Assembly (NCBI GenBank): GCA_944321875.1
Contig: CALUMX010000003.1
Location: 1-64,000, forward strand
Direction: 5' to 3'
Source of the DNA: an uncultured Muribaculaceae bacterium
GTDB lineage: Bacteria > Bacteroidota > Bacteroidia > Bacteroidales > Muribaculaceae
Length of the DNA: 64,000 nucleotides
Below are positions 63,666 through 64,000 of this stretch, piece by piece (position 1 is the stretch's first letter; each line of letters starts with the position of its first letter). The position numbers were made by a program, and so were the translations under genes. The notes beneath the pieces are model-generated. The model worked only from the letters and a program-made list of their open reading frames with translations. It searched no databases and had not been told where the DNA came from.

Positions 63666-64000
63666 TCAGAGCTTTTTCAGGAAATCCGAGATGGAAATAT
63701 TGTCCTTTATCTCCATTTTCTTGCGGATTTTTGACCGGATGTTGTTGATGCTCCGTTCCGAAAGATTGAGCACGTTGGAGATGTCCTTTGTCGAGAAATC
63801 AATCAGCAACATCGCACAGATGCGTTTTTCCGAAACAACAAGGTCGGGATATTTCTGGGAGATTTTCTGGATAAATTCGCTGTAATTCTCATCAATGTAG
63901 GCATAGATGGGAGTCTGAATGTCGTTGGTGAAACCTTCGTCGAGCTGCCGGGCAATGCGCTTCAGTTCCTTGCGTTGGGGATTGTCGGAGTCGGCTTCCA
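63666..64000 (-). CDS. TPR/HTH-type regulator, C-terminal fragment (runs off the window)
   Basis: The last 111 codons end at a TGA (63668-63666). The frame shows a helical stretch (QRKELKRIARQLDEGF) and a LuxR-like HTH: PDLVVSEKRICAMLLIDFST, then KDISNVLNLSERSINNIRSK. It is clearly the same kind of C-terminus as the regulator at 14558-16078 (there KDISAILGLQVKSVEMARSR). The 5' part lies beyond the window, so the TPR and membrane parts are presumed. It lies 152 bases upstream of the FN3/T9SS gene, matching the first module. Confidence 0.75.
   Translation of the reverse strand, partial: EADSDNPQRKELKRIARQLDEGFTNDIQTPIYAYIDENYSEFIQKISQKYPDLVVSEKRICAMLLIDFSTKDISNVLNLSERSINNIRSKIRKKMEIKDNISISDFLKKL

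Overview
The window reads as chromosomal DNA of a Bacteroidales-type Bacteroidota. The evidence is a SusC/SusD pair driven by a FecR/ECF-sigma switch, type IX secretion (T9SS) C-terminal sorting domains, TPR-membrane-HTH regulators, an ATP-dependent PEP carboxykinase, a parAB-DUF5683-LysM operon, and many promoters of the Bacteroides form (TTG near -33, TAnnTTTG near -7). I cannot settle the genus. Most of the window has balanced base composition and is GC-rich around suf; the first 3 kb is clearly more AT-rich and looks acquired.

Layout. 1-2554 (minus): a cut-off P-loop ATPase and an Hsp70-TPR fusion. 3182-7759 (plus): porin and pstSCAB phosphate uptake, preceded by a Pho-box-like repeat. 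7932-11106: a glutamine-amidotransferase-like hydrolase, then acpP-fabF-rnc, with a long hairpin inside the start of rnc. 11522-14294: a 57-residue lipoprotein with its own promoter and terminator, then an OLD-like ATPase-TOPRIM gene overlapping birA. 14558-21004: a TPR-membrane-HTH regulator, a large FN3-type T9SS protein and a T9SS subtilisin. 21087-26538 (minus): cvpA-sufB-sufC-sufD-sufS. 27180-31123 (minus): pckA, an L-asparaginase and an esterase; then tRNA-Asp and an SH3b protein on plus. 32388-43145 (minus): a polysaccharide utilisation locus with ECF sigma (frameshifted), fecR, susC, susD, a phosphoesterase-GH16 fusion and an ADP-ribosylglycohydrolase-like lipoprotein. 43362-47980 (minus): parA, parB, DUF5683 and a five-LysM lytic transglycosylase. 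48306-54271 (plus): a Cys/Met-rich periplasmic protein, ppk-ppx, a 75-bp tandem repeat, two NfeD-like genes and an SPFH protein. 54454-63513: a GLUG-repeat lipoprotein, then (minus) fructose-bisphosphate aldolase, queF-queC, a T9SS M6 protease and an FN3 T9SS protein. 63666-64000: the C-terminus of a second TPR/HTH-type regulator.

How the parts work together. The pst genes and ppk-ppx cover phosphate uptake and polyphosphate storage, and both are preceded by TGT(T/A)A direct repeats with an 11-bp period, which suggests shared PhoB control. The PUL has a near-identical 48-bp promoter-like module before fecR and before susC, as expected for the ECF sigma's own targets. The regulator, FN3/T9SS protein and T9SS protease set occurs twice in the same order (14.4-21.0 kb and 59.4-64.0 kb), which suggests a repeated regulator-cargo module.

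Caution. Three genes have N-terminal or internal defects that one base would explain: the regulator at 14.4 kb has no start codon before its signal peptide, its T9SS neighbour has an A5 tract where A6 restores the signal peptide, and the ECF sigma is split. These may be real lesions or assembly indels; raw reads would decide.
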